Source: Tenrec ecaudatus
Taxonomy: Eukaryota > Chordata > Mammalia > Afrosoricida > Tenrecidae
NCBI RefSeq assembly: GCF_050624435.1
Contig: NC_134538.1
Coordinates: forward strand, 122,308,937 to 122,372,936
DNA length: 64,000 bases
Direction of reading: 5' to 3'
Shown here: piece by piece, positions 25,708 to 40,700 of the stretch
Numbering within the stretch: the stretch's first letter is position 1
Layout: each line of letters begins with the position of its first letter
Program-made: the position numbers and the translations under genes
The notes under the pieces: generated by a model
Database searches by the model: none
The model's input: the letters and a program-made list of their open reading frames with translations, nothing else
What the model was told of the DNA's origin: nothing

Positions 25708-28700
25708 TGTTTCCTTAACAGTCTGATCTCACAGTGCCTGTAAATCCCAAAACTTTCATACTTTCATCAAAGCCTAGTTGGGATCCTTGGTTACTAATAC
25801 TGACCAGCTGATCATCCAGTCCAAAAAGCTGTTCCAAGTAAGTTTCAGACAATCTTCGAATTGATGGTTTCACTGCCGGGTCAATGAACATATCCCTTTA
25901 ATAAAACCAAAAGATACCCTCAAAAATTCATTTAATCTCATGAGATTTCATTCCACAGTAGCTTTATCCTTAAGAATCTCTACCAGTGTTCTGGTAGGTG
26001 GAATGTAAGGGAGAGGAGAGAAGACCCAGGGCCCCTTTGAAGAAGTATTTCAGGATCACCAGGAAGACTTGCTCAAACTGTTCCCCAACATTTGTTGATG
26101 CTCCCTCAAGGAAAGTGCACCAGTGTTCCTTGCTACCCACTGGAAACAGATGGCCAGCAAATGCCTGTAACTGATGAGGGTGTACCACATCTCTCAAGCT
26201 GAGAACCAGTGCATGCATGCGTGCCTGTGGGGCTTAAAAGCTTCTAGGGAGATTTAGTCTTCCAGGGCCTCACTGAAAAATGACTGATAATGTTTGGGTG
26301 CAACTTCCAGTTCCCTGCCCCCAAATCTCTTTTGTATGTTGAAATTTCAATCTGCTCCTTTAATCCAGTTTCTTTTCATTTTACATAAGCACTCATCATG
26401 TACTGAAGAAACCTTTAATAACATTGTTTGGAAGACTTTCAGAACATCCACTTGGTGGATACTCCCCCTGAAGTTTTTAGCCAGTTGCCAGTTCGTGCAT
26501 CTTTGTTTCAATTCCTTCTTTTTAACAATAAAAATATTATCGCTGTGATTTTTTAAAAGCCTATGGGGCTTTTTTCAACAATTGATGATTAGAGGCATTT
26601 ATTGGCAAAACTTCATTTTGTGACATACAATGATATACACTGAATGCTTTTTATCTTCAAAATGAAGTGTTTACCTAACATGAATCAGAACTCTACATAC
26701 CAAAAAATTCTTTCAAGTCCGCTTTCAATTATATGTTTGATCATTTCTTCTAAATAGCTCAGTGGATCCTCAGGACAAGAAGCAAGTAGACCACATAACA
26801 GTGCCTTGAGAGAGAGAAAAAGAATGGAATAAATGCTTCTGAATTTGTCTGTTCCCAGTAAGCAGCAGATGGCCCTCCCTTCATACAATTAAAAAGTCAA
26901 CTACCGTCACAGCTTCAAAATAAGCATATTTTATAGATACTCCTCTGTATTTATTTCCCCCTGAATAGTTTGCTAAAATCAAATCAAAATGCAGTTTACC
27001 TTTCCCTGTAAACAAATATTCATTCATCATAAATGATGCTGTAAAGTTTGCCAAGAAAGTGACTGGACAGTGCGCTGAACAAATTAATAGTGCATTTGAG
27101 AACATAGTTGGGATGCTTTTGATCACAGCAGTTTCCACCTTTTTAAAATGCAAGAGGCTTTCTGCTCCTGGATCAAGGTTTCCACTGCAGAGACACTCCC
27201 CACCCCCTGCCCCCCTGCCCAGGCCACAGGACACTCACCACTTCAGCTCTTCTTTCTTCTTTCATCTCATCTGCTCTGGGATCGACTTTCTCTTCAGATT
27301 ACTGGATGGTGAAATTGACCAATTCCTTTACTTGAATGGTCGCACCACCACAAGGCTGCCATGCACCTTATTTGTGTTATTAGCAAGTTGCCCAATCCCC
27401 TTGGTGGGCCACAGTGTCTTATTTGCATCGCCCCACCCATTCGTTCTGTGGGCGTTATGGGATCATGGCAAGACAGGCCATATAAAACTGATCATCGCAC
27501 TTTGAATGCCTACACTCTCTTGTTTACTTATCCTCATTTCAACTCAAATCCTTATTCTTCTTTAAACTGTTTTCTGACACTCAGCCATCACTAATCTGTC
27601 TAGCCAATCTCTCCACAGTCTTCTCATGAATCACTGATTAATGTAGCCAAGCTGTCGTGCTCATTCTCCTAGGCTTGGGGCTTGCTGAGGCCACTATCAA
27701 GGCCTTCATCACCCTCTCTGTGCCCGCAGTCCGTTGATACAAAGAGAACTCCCTACAAAGTCTGAGTATGTTGAGCAAACATTACGGAGTGCCAACTAAT
27801 GCCATTCTGTGCTGGCACCTGGAAACACAGCAATGTAGAACAAAACTCCTTGTCCTCAAGGAGCGTATATCCCAACAGGTAGAGCTGGACAATACATAGG
27901 AAAAATAACTCAGAGCACAGAAAAGCACAACAATGAGAAGAGAAGTAGGAAGGGGGTAGGTCATTTGCGTAGGTTGGGTGGTCTGGCAAGACCTCTCAAT
28001 ACAAGTGGCCCACAAGTCTCACCCTCAAGGAGAAAGTAGATGATTGTGTTAGTCCGGGTGGACTAGAGAAACAAATTCATAGACACTCATGTGTTTCAGA
28101 GAGAAGTTTATACACAAGAGCAATTGAATATTGAGGAAACATCTCAACCCAGTCCGGATCAAGTCCATAAGTCCAATATTAGCCCATATGTCCAATACCA
28201 TTCTATAAAGTCCTCTTCAGACTCACAAAACACATGCAATGATGCCAAATACAGGAAGATCACAGGCCCGTGGGTGGAAAGTCCTGTGGATGCAGTCGTG
28301 GTGTAAGCATCTCAGAGCTGACATGGGTCTCCTTGTGGCTCTTCCAACTCCAGGGCTCTAGCATAGCTCCATGTGTCTTGTCGGGAGGAATAAAAAGCAG
28401 AGAGAGTTTCTGTGTATCCCGCCACCAGAGAGCTGTCTATCTCCATGGTCCCTCCAAATGAGGCCAACAAGCTGTGACCTGATTGCCAAGCCAGACTCCA
28501 CCCTTTTGCAAGTTGACAGGAGATTAACTATAACAATGATGTTCTCTTATGAGAAAACAATATGAATTTCATTGCCAGATGTGTTAGTCTGGGTAGACTA
28601 GAGAAACAAATCCATGGACACACATATGTGTATAAGAAAGTGTTTTATATACAAGAGGAATTGAACACTGAGAAAGGATCCCAGCCCAGTCCAGTCCAAG

Positions 28701-31700
28701 TCCATAAGTCTGATACTAGTCCACATGTCTGACACCTATCTATAAAGTCCTCTTCAGACTCATAAAACACATGCAATGATGCCAAATGCAGGATGATCAC
28801 AGGACAGTGGGTAGAAAGTCTTTGGATCCAGTGGCGTTGTAAGCATCTCGGCGCTGGCACGGGTCTCCATATGGCTTCTCCGGCTCCGAGGTCTGGTTGC
28901 ATCAGGGTAGGTCCATGTGGCTTCTCCAGCTCAGGGCACTAGCATAGTTCCATGTGTCTTGTCAGCTGCAACATCTCCCAGGGAGTGGCAGAGACAGAGA
29001 GAGAGAGAGAGAGAGAGAGGTGGGTGGGAGAGAGAAGGGTCTCCCGCTTCCAAGGAGGGAAAATCAGGTTTTCCCAGAATTCTCAAGAGAAGGTCACCCC
29101 CACACAGAGGCCTCATTGGCTATGATCTAATTGACTGGCTAGGGTGTACAGCCCAGAGCCAGGGAGGCCTGGATTCTTTGTTGGGATTCACTTATTCCAT
29201 ATAGGGCACTGGGTTCATTTATTTTATTGTGTGCATTGGTAAAATTGCATTATGTGTGCATTGCATATTCTTTTTTTTTTGCTGATTAGTATTACATTAA
29301 ACAGACCCATTAATCACTGATTAAGGAACACTGGTGATCCCTTAGCTACAAAGTTGGTGCTGGGTGGAAGTGGACAATTTGAACCATGCACGGAGCCCAA
29401 GTGAGAAAACACCTGGCAATCACTCCAGTAAAGAAAACAGCCTTGGAGAGATTTGGGACCATTCTTCTCTTCCATACAGGTCAGATATGACTCAATGTCA
29501 TACAACAACAAGAATCTAACATTGATGAAAATTTCCACAACAACAGGAGTCTATCATTGATGGAAATGTCCATTGTTTTCTAGTTACGACCCTTTCAACA
29601 AAACTACTCGAAACAATCCAGTACACACATTTTTGTCTTGTTGGATTAGGTTTTTTCCTAAGTTTCATGTTGTTGTTATGGAGAATACATATGGCAAAAC
29701 CTAAAGCAAATCGACAGTTTCAACATGTACAATCCCACGGTGTTGGTTACACCCTTCACATTGTGCCACCATGCTCATGGCCTCTGGCCTGGGGCTGCTC
29801 CTGGCAGGAACACACGTGAGCTGCCCCTAAAGTTCCTACCCAATCAATCTTTAAAGTTTCTGCTATCAACTTAGTGCCCTGCAGAGAGGACTTAAAAGAG
29901 CAGACATTCAAGGCAGACCCTTGTTCACAAGTTAAGCTAAGCTGTGGTTTTGAGACAACTTCAGGGGACGTTTGTTGACTTAAAGAGTATCTCAGGGCTA
30001 TCACTTCAGGGATTCATCTACTTTTCATGGCTCCAAAAAGTCTAGAATTCATGAAAAAGTGAGATTCTCTTCTGTATATGGCCCCTTTGATCAGGATTTT
30101 TCTATGGAATCTTTGGTTAAAATGTGCACTAGTTCTAGGTGGGCACAAAACATATTAGACCAATTAACTGGGATGTCACCTGAAGTCTTGACCCTGAACT
30201 TCCAAACCAAGGAACCAAATCCCTTTAGGTATTTGGCTGCATGTAAGCTACCTCAGCAGTTACTATCTGTCTCTCTACCTATTCATTTATTTTTGGTCCC
30301 TGCCATAAATTTTGACTATTCGTCTTTTTACAAGTGTACAACTAACTGACAACAATTACAGTAATCATTTGTGACCCTTACTGTGATCAATGTGATTTTT
30401 CCATCATCATTAACCCACCTTTGTCCCCTTCATCCTGCCCCAGAGAGTCACTAGTAAACTTTGGTCTCTATACATTTGCCTCTTACTGTCTTTTTATATG
30501 CTAAGTGAGGTCATACAATATTTGTTCTTTTGTGATTGAAGTGTTTTACTCAGTGTGCTATCTTTCGGCGCCATCCATGCTGTAACATGCGTCAGGACTT
30601 CATTTCTTTGACTGGCTGAGCAGTATGGAAGAATGTAGCACTCTATTTTCCCTCTCATATGGTGATAGGCACTGCAGTTGTTTCCACCCTTGGCTATTGT
30701 GAATAGTACTGCAATGACTCCTTTTGAGTCTCTCCTTTCAGGTCTTTGGGGTACATAGCCCCAACCCACTGCCATCAAGGCAATTCTGAGTCATGGCATC
30801 CCACGCCCAGCAAAGGTAAACAATTCTGCTTGCCTAAATCTACTGGGTAGTCCTGCTCAGATAATCAGTACTACATGGTTCTTGAATCTCTAACAAATAT
30901 ATGCAGCCTTTAGTCCCTTAAGAAAAGTATCCTATATGATGTATAAATTAAAAACCAATACATTAAAATGATAGGTTCGTGAAAACTTCACCTTGAAAAA
31001 AGCAACAATATATATATTTTTAATTGCTCCGTAAATATCATGATTTGTAATTTAAACATGCCCTCTGCTGGGCAGATGAAGTTCTGTAGGCTCATTTTGA
31101 TATTTCATACACATGAAACTGAAATTAATTCAAGGAGCTTTTTTAATCACAGGTGTAGCCCCTCATTATGCCGGCATTACACTTTTACTATCTGGCCCGC
31201 ATTTGGTCAGTGTGCTGACTTTAGACCGGTAAAGAATTGCAGGAGAAACCTAGTTCTAAATATTTGGGGATGGCTCAGTATCTGACATTCAACCCCAAGC
31301 GGTTCATTGTTTTGGACTCCTATCTGAAAACACAAAGGCTTGAGGAAGGGGTAGCTCCTTGCCGGGCACCTGGCAAGTACCCAGCAGCGTGCAGAGAGAG
31401 ATGATGCTTACAATGAGGGTGAAGGACCAGAAGGCAAAACTCAGGTTTCCTAGAATCCTGCCTGTGTGCAGGTCCTGATCACCTGCAAAACGGCATTTAA
31501 TAACGAGCCAAAAGGAGTAACAACTTTTACTTTCTGAAAAATAAAAACCACTTTTTTTCCCTGAAGCCTAACACATCTTACATAGGGTAAATGTTGCAGG
31601 GAATCCGTGGGTAACGTAAAGGGTTAATGTCCTTAGCTACCAGCCAAGGTTGGACTTCTGAATCGGCGCCCCCCCTCCCAATCTAGGAAGAAAGACCTGC

Positions 31701-34700
31701 TGATTTGCTTTTGAAAGATCAGCCACTGAAACCTGATGGCGCACACATGGGGCTCACCACGAGGCAGAGTCAGCACCATGGCAACTGGTTTTCACTGGTT
31801 TAAATATCATAGTGCCTCCCTTTCCACACATTTGATTAATCAGTTGTGTATTTCAAATCTGAAATTAAAGTTTAAGAAAGACGCCGAGTCTCACCCAAGA
31901 AACCCTTCTCATATCGCTGCTGTATGTATTTTGTCTGAACAGTCCCTCTAGACTGCACGACGCTGACAGCAAACTCGCAAGGTCTATGACAGACACCACC
32001 TGCAAACGTGAGGCTGGGAGTCAGGAAAGAGCCTGACAGCAGTGGCGTGGAACTTACTTTGAAAACTGGAAAATCAAAAGCCTCTAAAACTAATAATAAA
32101 AATACATGAAAATTCAAAAACATCATCCAGATCGAAGTAGAGCGACGGCAGAGAGAAGGTGAAAATCTACTGGGGCAATGAGCCCCAGAGAAGGTCTGTC
32201 TGGAAGCTGGACCCAAGAGGGAGGTCTTTCGGAGGTGCCTGCTGGGACCAGTCTTTCAGGCTGGCCCCTGAAAACCCAGAGGGTCCAGGAAACCTCAGCC
32301 ATGCAGCCAGAGGCAAGCAGCCTCTCATCCGGAGGACAGCAGATGCGAGCGTGCAAGCCAGCTGGCCAGCCGAGGATGGGAAATCAGTGCCTCACAGCGA
32401 TATGCTTTCCACTTCCTGTGTTTTCTCTGTTTATTCTTTTTCAGTTCTCCGTCAATAACATTCATTTGAAAATACTCTGGGACAGCAAAAACCAAAAATG
32501 TTTGTCTACCTTTGGGCTAATGTTTAACTATTTTGTTTTCACCTTCCCATTATTATTGCAAAAGTAACACGTTCTCACTCTAATTTGGAAAATTCCGAAA
32601 AAGGAAATAATACTCCGCCATCATCCTGCCAACCAGTAAGCCTCTCAGTGTCCTCTTCCCCCGATGCACGTTCTCTCGGGGCAAAGGTGGGATCACACTG
32701 CAGCATCTTGTCTCTTCACAGCTTTCTCTCTCTCTGTGGTGCAGTGACGAACATGATATGGCTCTGCTAGCCACAATCTTTGGTCCCACCAAACGACTGG
32801 GCGGGACCATGAAAAAAGTATACAACTCTAGTGGGGGGATTGGTCACTTTTGCCATCCTGCTAGGTTTAGAATGAGTCATCTCAGAAGCAAAGGTGAGGA
32901 TCTCACTACCATCCACAAAGAAGAGGCAGGAATGGAACACATCCCTTGGACCCTGAGATACCTGCGCACTGAACCGCCTCCGTCCAAGAAAAAGAGAGCT
33001 GCGACACCAGAGAGGGAGCAGAAGAGTGGCAGATGGGTGGGCACAGCCGAACAAGAGCACAAGACAATGTGGTAGGCTTCCCAACCCAGAGATAAATATA
33101 GTTGAGTGCCTTTGAGAAGCAGGCTTGCTCGCTTCCAGGTACTTAATGGGGGAGCCAGGTTTGCTGACCCACAGAGCTGGAGCTGAGTGCCTGCTGCCTG
33201 TGGCTTACTTAGACTTACTTAAGGCACAGTAAAAAGTCTTGCAGTCATTTATTAGTGGCACTTAAAGAGCTTTGTAGCAGTGCCAGAGCAGGGCAGGAGC
33301 AAGGGGCCAAGTGGCTAAGAGGTTGAGGAACAGAGAAACACGGCTGTGAGGGTGTCTGAGAAGAGTGTAGCAGACAAAAGAACTGCATTGGAGAATTTTT
33401 TATCCTGAATTATAACCTGTTCACTTCCCTAATATGCCTGACAATGGTGTGCATGGTCTGTGAATTCTGTTTGTCCATTACAAGGGGTTGTTGTACCCAG
33501 GAACTAAGTAGAGTGGGCCTTGGGGAGGACAGGTAGTGTCCGACTGGTCAAGAAAGGTGGAGAGCACAGACATGTCTGGCCCTATCCTCATCAATTTGGC
33601 CTTGGGCTGATGTTGAGTGTGACTCTTTTTCCCCTGTTGAATGTCACCTCCCCTCCACTTTTACACATACTCTCTCATTTGGGGGAGGGAGCTAAATATT
33701 ACCTTATGAACATTTTCAATATGACTAAAACTTGTTCAAAAACATCGTATATTAAAATTGGTTGGTAGTCTACTATAAAGAAATATACCATAAATAATCA
33801 ACAACTCCTAAATGGTTGGTTATTTAGTTATTTCTTGCCTCTCCCATTACTTAAAAGTACATATTGCACACATATCATTAATCAGTTGCATGCAACACAC
33901 AGGCAGGCAACTGAAGTTCAAGCTGAGTTCAGAAGAGTCTGTGGAACAAAGAACATCAGTGCTATCAGATGAATCTTGGCTGAAGGCAGCGACTACCAGA
34001 AAGATGTGCATCTTTCTTTTGACTGTGCAAGGCATTCAACTGTGTGGAACATAATAAACTATGGATAATATTTTGAAGACGAGGAATTTCGGAACATATC
34101 CTTGTGCTGAAACTGTTGTTGCTGATGTTAGGTGTCACTTCCAACTTACAGTGACACTAAAATGAAACACTGCCGGTCCTGCACCATCTCCACTATTGTT
34201 CTGGTTGAGCCCATTGCTGCATCCACTGTGCCGGTCCATCTCCTTGACCTTGAGGGACTTCCTGTCTTTCCTCTGACTCTCCACTTTACCAAGCATGGTG
34301 TCCTTTTCCTAGTCTTTTCTGGTAATATGTTCAAGATACTTGAGACACGGTCTCTCTATCCTCACTTCTAAGGAGCTTTCAGACTGGACTTCATCCACGG
34401 CAGATTTGCTTGTTCTAAGGACAGGCCCTGGTACTTTTGATAGTCTTCGCCAACACCATAATTCAAATGCACAAATTCACCTTCAGTCTTCCAGATTCAT
34501 GACCCAAGTGGTGATATTTTCAATTACCTCCTATGACATGGGAGCTAGACAAAGAATAAGGAAGACCCAAGAAGAAATTATTCACTCAAATTACAGTGTT
34601 GGTGAGTAAAATCTAATATACCACCCAATGCCAAAGGAACGGACCAGTCTGTCCTGGAAGAGCACAGACAGAATGCTCGCAGAAGCCAGCCCTGGAAAAT

Positions 34701-37700
34701 GACATCATGTTCAAGAAACAGGGTCGGCTGAAAGAAGACCCTCACTGAGATGAACTGACACGATGGCTGCAACAATGGGCTGAAACATAGGAACGAACGA
34801 ACGACTATGAGACTGACATAGGACCAGGCAGTGTTTCATTCTCTGAGACAGAGTTAGGTAAGGTAGAACAGATTCAGTGGCACAGAAGAATAATGGGATC
34901 TATTTATCATGGCTAATCCGGAGATCTATATATCTTCATTCCTGGTTATTTCCTTAGGATATATTTCAACAATACTATAGACTCAAAAGCTGTATTTTAA
35001 AGCTTTTCAGACATATTTTAGTGATATCATTAGGGTAGGGGGAGGGTGGGGAGGGGGAAGGGGAGAAAGGGGGAACTGATAACAATGATGGATGTATAAG
35101 CACACCCCAGGGAAACAAATAACAGAAATGTGGGAGAAGGGATACAGCGGGCAGTGTGAGATATAAACAAATAATAATATGTAATTTATCAAGGGTTCAT
35201 GAGGTTAGAAGGATGAAGGAAGGAGGGAGAAAAAAGGAGCTGATAATAAGGGCTCAAGTAGAAAGATAATCTTTTGAAAACGATAATGGCAACGTATGTA
35301 CAAGTTTGCTTGATATAATTGATCTATGGATTGTTATAATATCTGTAAGAGCCCCCAATAAAATGATTTTTTTAAATTGTTTTCCAAAAAGGTGCTACCA
35401 ACTTACACTTTCATCTACATCCAGTGAGAATATCCATTTTATTTCCCTCATGACAACACTGGGAATTAAATTTGTGATTATTGTTGTTGACTTCATGGGT
35501 AAAAATAGTCATTAATTTTCATCTACATTTTGTTTTCACCAGTGGGGCTAAATACATTTTCTTACATTTATTAGCTATCTGCGGACCAATCAGTCCCTAG
35601 AAAGGGACATCAATATTGGTACATGGTCAACGAGAGGAAGACCATCAAAGATGTGGACTGACACAGTAGCTATGTTACTGGGTTCAAACAGACCCACAGC
35701 TGTGAGGCTGGCTCAGGGCCAGTCAGTGTTTCTTTCTCTTGCACCTCGGGTGACTGAGTCTGAGCAAACTCTACCTAATCTAGCAACAATAAGTCATAGT
35801 TTCCATAACTCCCATCAAATGACTGGGTAGAGCCGTGCCAATTAGGTGTTTGTAGGCCACCAAGGGGATCTGGTAGCTTGTTATTAAGGAAAAGAAAGTA
35901 CAAGGCACTCTTAGGGGGTGGGAGTATGTAAATAAGGTATATGGAATTCCAATGAAGGCATTGGTCAGTTTTGCCTTCCCAGTGGGCTTAAAAAAAGAGC
36001 TATTCCAGAGCCCAGGAGGACTCTGACTACCAGTAAGAAGAGACAAGAGTAACGTATGTCCCATAGACCCGGGGTCTCTGCATTGGGAATCGCTAGAGAC
36101 AGCAAGCAACCGGGAGAAGCAGCCACAGAAGCAGCAGAGACTAGTAGGAGATGGCATGGTGAGCATCTAATCCACAGAGAGGGAAAGCTGAGTGCCTCTG
36201 GTCAGGAGACTTGCTGCTGGAGGAATATGGGCACCAACTGGTATAACTACAGAGCTTGGTACCACTTGTCCAAGCAGGGCAAAAGTTAGGCCTAGGGCCA
36301 GAGAGAGGCCTGCCTTTAACCACAGTTGAAAAGAAAGTGTCCTCCTCAAAGAACTGTATCCTGAAGCATTTCTCTTTGTTGTTGTTTATTTGTTTGAGAT
36401 TAACTTGTTTCTCATTAAAGACTCCACGTCCATTTCAATTTTATCTTTCCTCCTCTTTTTTTTTCCCAAGCCACTCAAACCACTATTTATGTTTGTGGGA
36501 GAAGGAAGCTGAGGGAATTTGGTGGGGGTACGGGGCAGGGGAGCATAGTGGAACAGGGAGGGGGGGTTGTTAAAGAAGCATTATATATTTATGTGTGTAT
36601 ATATATATATGTATAATCATAACCCAAGAAATAAAATCAACAATAATATCCTGTTAAACCCTCCATTTTTTGTGCTCCCCCCTGATCCCTCCCTTCTCTC
36701 TGTTCCCACCCACCATCCCTGGATAATATCTGATCCTGAATTGTAACCATTTAAACCCCAATAATAACCCTCATAATCATGAGTATGGCTGTGAGCTGTG
36801 CCCACTGCAATGAATCAATCATCAAGCCCAGAGAGAAGTAGAAAGGGCTATGGGAGGGACAGTCAGTGCCAGAACTGGTCAGACGGTTGATGAGAGGAGG
36901 CAAGCACGACCTTTATTTACCTTAGAGGCTACGCTGTTGACCTTACTTGTCCTCCCCCTCAAAGCTGGGGGTGGTCAGGTTCCTCCCCCCATGACATTTT
37001 CCCACCATCACAGACACAGCAGTAGCCTCAGAGAGAACCTTGCGGAGGAACAGTAAAACTCAGACGAACAGAAAGCAGGTCACTTCTTCAATTTCCAAAA
37101 GTCTCCTCCAGAGTGCTTCTCTGCTAAGGGGCTACGTGGTTTTGTAATTTGTTTCATAAGATACTCCAAAAAATCCATGACATATGCGCAAGTTGCTTCT
37201 TTTGTCTTCTTTAAATAGAGTTTCATCACTGATTACGGAGGCAAATTTGAAAATACTCATTTTCTGGATGCATACTAAAACCATTGATCACCAGTAGACA
37301 GATTCACCTGACCCTCCCTGGGAAGTTGGGTTCCTCTAAAGGTCCAGAAGCTGCAGTGAATTGAAAAGAACAACTTTCAATAAATAAATAAAAAGAACAA
37401 CTTTCGCGAAGAGACAGTGATTCTCTCCTGATCAAAGGGAATTTTCCTTTGTTTATTAGTCATGTAAACAGGCTGCACCTTAATTGCCATTGCGTTGACT
37501 CTGATTCAGTGGCCCATGGTCTCCATTGCATTCTCACTGGCTGATTTATTTATTTATTTTGGCGCAAAATCACCAAGTCTCTCTTCCAAAGCGCCCCTGG
37601 GTGGCCTCATGTTTCTAATCTTGTGGCTAGCAGCCAGGGAGGTAACCACCTGCACCACACAGGTACACCCATGCTGGACCCTGAGATTTCCAATTTAGCA

Positions 37701-40700
37701 GCATATTTGTGGGTTACAAGAGGGGCTGCTAATTACAAAATCTGTGATTTGAACCCACCAGTCGCTGTGTGGGAGAAAGAGGCGCTCTGCTCCCATAAAG
37801 ACTGACAGACTTGGAAATCCACAAGCAGTTGTCCTAGCCTGTCCTCTAGGGTCATTAAGACGCAGAATCTACTTGACGTCGGTGAGTTTGGTTTGGGCCA
37901 CATGTGACTTTTGAGTCCTTGAGATGTAGCTATTCCAAACTGAGATCTGTTATTGAAGTGCAAGCAGCACACCTGATATTGAAAATCATGTATGCAAAAC
38001 AAAAAAATATATCATGTAAAATAGCACAGTAATCTATACTGGTTACATGTTTTGCTATGGGTAGATTAGTTTGTTTGTTCTATATGAAAGATGAATTTAT
38101 CCCACTTATTTTTTTTTTTTACTTCTTTGTAGGATAGTCCATAGGATACATGTGCAGAGACACATTTGAGCAGCAGACAGTCAGTGATGGAAGATGTTGT
38201 GCTTTCTACTGGCTCCTGTTTGGGTGCCCAGCAAATACCTACTGACTTAATAATGGTCTAATGCACTGCCCTTGACCTGTCCCATCCCCTAAGGAAATGT
38301 GCTGGCCAGTCTCCAGAGCCTAAAAGAGAACAATTTCCAACCAACATGATACAATCCAATATCCTTCAAGTTGGGTGTGCAAACTTTTGTCGTTGTGAGT
38401 CTTTGAGTCAATTTTAACTCATTGCAATGTTATATTGTACAGTAGAAATGGCCCATCGGGCTTCCTATGGGGTAATCTGTATGGTGTAGATTGCAGAGGA
38501 GCCATGATGATGCTGTTGGGGAAGGCTGGACTAATAACTGCAAGGTTGGTAGTTCAAACCCAGCAGCTGCTCCTAGGGAGAAAGATGAAACTTTCTGCTA
38601 TCATAAAGAGTCATAGATTTGGAGGGGCACAATGAGTCAGAATGAAATTGATGGCAATGGGTTTGGGTTTTTTCCCCCTCCCATAAAGCAGCCGGTGGGA
38701 TCAAACCCTCTGACATCTTGGTTCGCAACAGGTGCTTAGCTATTGTTCTGCCAAGGCTCCTTATGCAAACCTTTTCAAAAAACCCAACTCACTGCCATTG
38801 AGTTGATTCCGACTCCTAGTGATGCTAAAGGGCAGGGTGGAACTGGCCCTGTAGGCTTCTGAGATTGTGACTCTTTACGGGAGTAGAAAGCCTTGTCTTT
38901 CTCCCAGGTTCCCCTTTCACAATTACTTTCCCTAACCTCAGAACATAAAGGCCTGCCTCTCATCCATGTAGAGCCTTCCAATCAGCAACACTGAGGCAGA
39001 AGAGGCTCAGAAACTGTCTCGGGGCCATAAAAAGTGAGCAGGTAATGACATCAAGAATCAAATCTGGACAATCTTACTTTAAAAGATAGCTCCCTTACAT
39101 AACAAAATTCAGTTCAGCAAAATTGGCTCCTACAACTAGAAGTTCCAAAGGCACATCATGTGTGGGTTCCATGCAGTGAGCCGTTGAGGTCAATCACTGC
39201 ATTAGACCCACAATGAAACCTGATCGGCCTTTGGATTGCAGAGTTGGACCAAACTGAGTTCTTCCTGCTAGAGCCCTATTGGCACAGTGGTTATACATTG
39301 GTTTCTAACCACAAGGTCAGCAGTTTGAAGCCACCAGCCACTCCTTGAGAAAAAATGAGCCTTTCTACTCCCGCAAAGAGTTACAGTCTCAGAAACCCAC
39401 AGGGGCAGTCCTACCTTCTCCTACAGGGTCACTGTGAGTTGGAATCAACTCATCGGCAATGAGTTTGAGTGAATGAATTAAAGCCACTAAGTTTTGGAAT
39501 GGTGAATTTTGTAGCAATGAATGCTTAGTATGCCAAGCAAACAGAAAATGACTCTATAGTCAAATCAAGGTATCACTGTCATTCCATTCAACCCCAGCTA
39601 CATACTGTCTAAGGAAAAAACACCCAACCATAACCATTTTTAATTTTAATTTTGTATTATAAATTTCTTCAAACATATATAAATAATAGTAGAATGAGTC
39701 CCCATACAGCAATACTCCATTTCCGTAACTATCACTATTCTGTGATTCTTACATTATCTCTATACTTTTACCCATTTCCCTATCGCTTCTGTTTGTGTGT
39801 GTGTATGTTTTAGCTGTTTATTAGTTCAAATGCAAAAATCTTAGTTGTATACATTTTAATTGGTATATTTAGAACACTTACATTTAAAATGGGTATGAAT
39901 TGGGGAACTGATTACAAGGATCCACATGTGACCTCTTCCCTGGGAGAGGGACAGCAGAGAAGGGGGGAAGAGAGACTCCAGATAGGGCAAGATATGACAA
40001 AATAACGAGGTATAAATTACCAAGGGCACATGAGGGAGGGGGGAAAGAGGAGGGAGGGGGGAAAAAAGAGGACCTGATGCAATGCGCTTAAGTGGAGAGC
40101 AAATGCCTTGAGAATGATTGGGGCAGGGAATGTATGGATGTGCTTTATACAATTGATGTATGTATATGTATGGATGGTGATAAGAGTTGTATGAGTCCCT
40201 AATAAAATGTAAAAAAAGAAAAGAGGAGAAAAAAATGATTAGGGCAAAGACTGTACAGATGTGCTTTATACAATTGATGTATGTGTATGTATGAACTGTG
40301 ATAAGAATTGTATGAGCCCCTAATAAATTGTTAAAATTTAAAAAAATGGGTATGAATATAGTTGGTAAAGCAGAGGGTCAGCAAAAGAAACTATGTCTAC
40401 AACGAGATGGATTGATACACAGTGGCTGCAACAACGGGTTCAAACATGCCTGTTCTCTCGAGGATGAGACAGGATCTGGCAACAGTTCCATCTGCTATCC
40501 CCAGGGGCACTGGGAGTTAGAGCCCCTCCACAGGATCTAGCAACTAATAACATTAACATCTACCATAATAGCTAACATTTTTGTAACTGTTTCCTGTTTT
40601 GTAACTGTTGCTTTTTCTTTGCTTCTTTGTTTTGTTTTTTAAATTTTTTTGTTTTCATTCATTTAAATTTTTAAATTTTTAATTAATTTTTTTGTGATTC

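Noticed and set aside
27059-27505. 148-codon plus-strand frame
   Set aside because: No recognisable domain, in an intron of the opposite-strand gene, with no splice signals that fit.
28993-29018. GA run as a regulatory GAGA site
   Set aside because: A simple-repeat expansion within an LTR copy; other copies lack it or have short versions.
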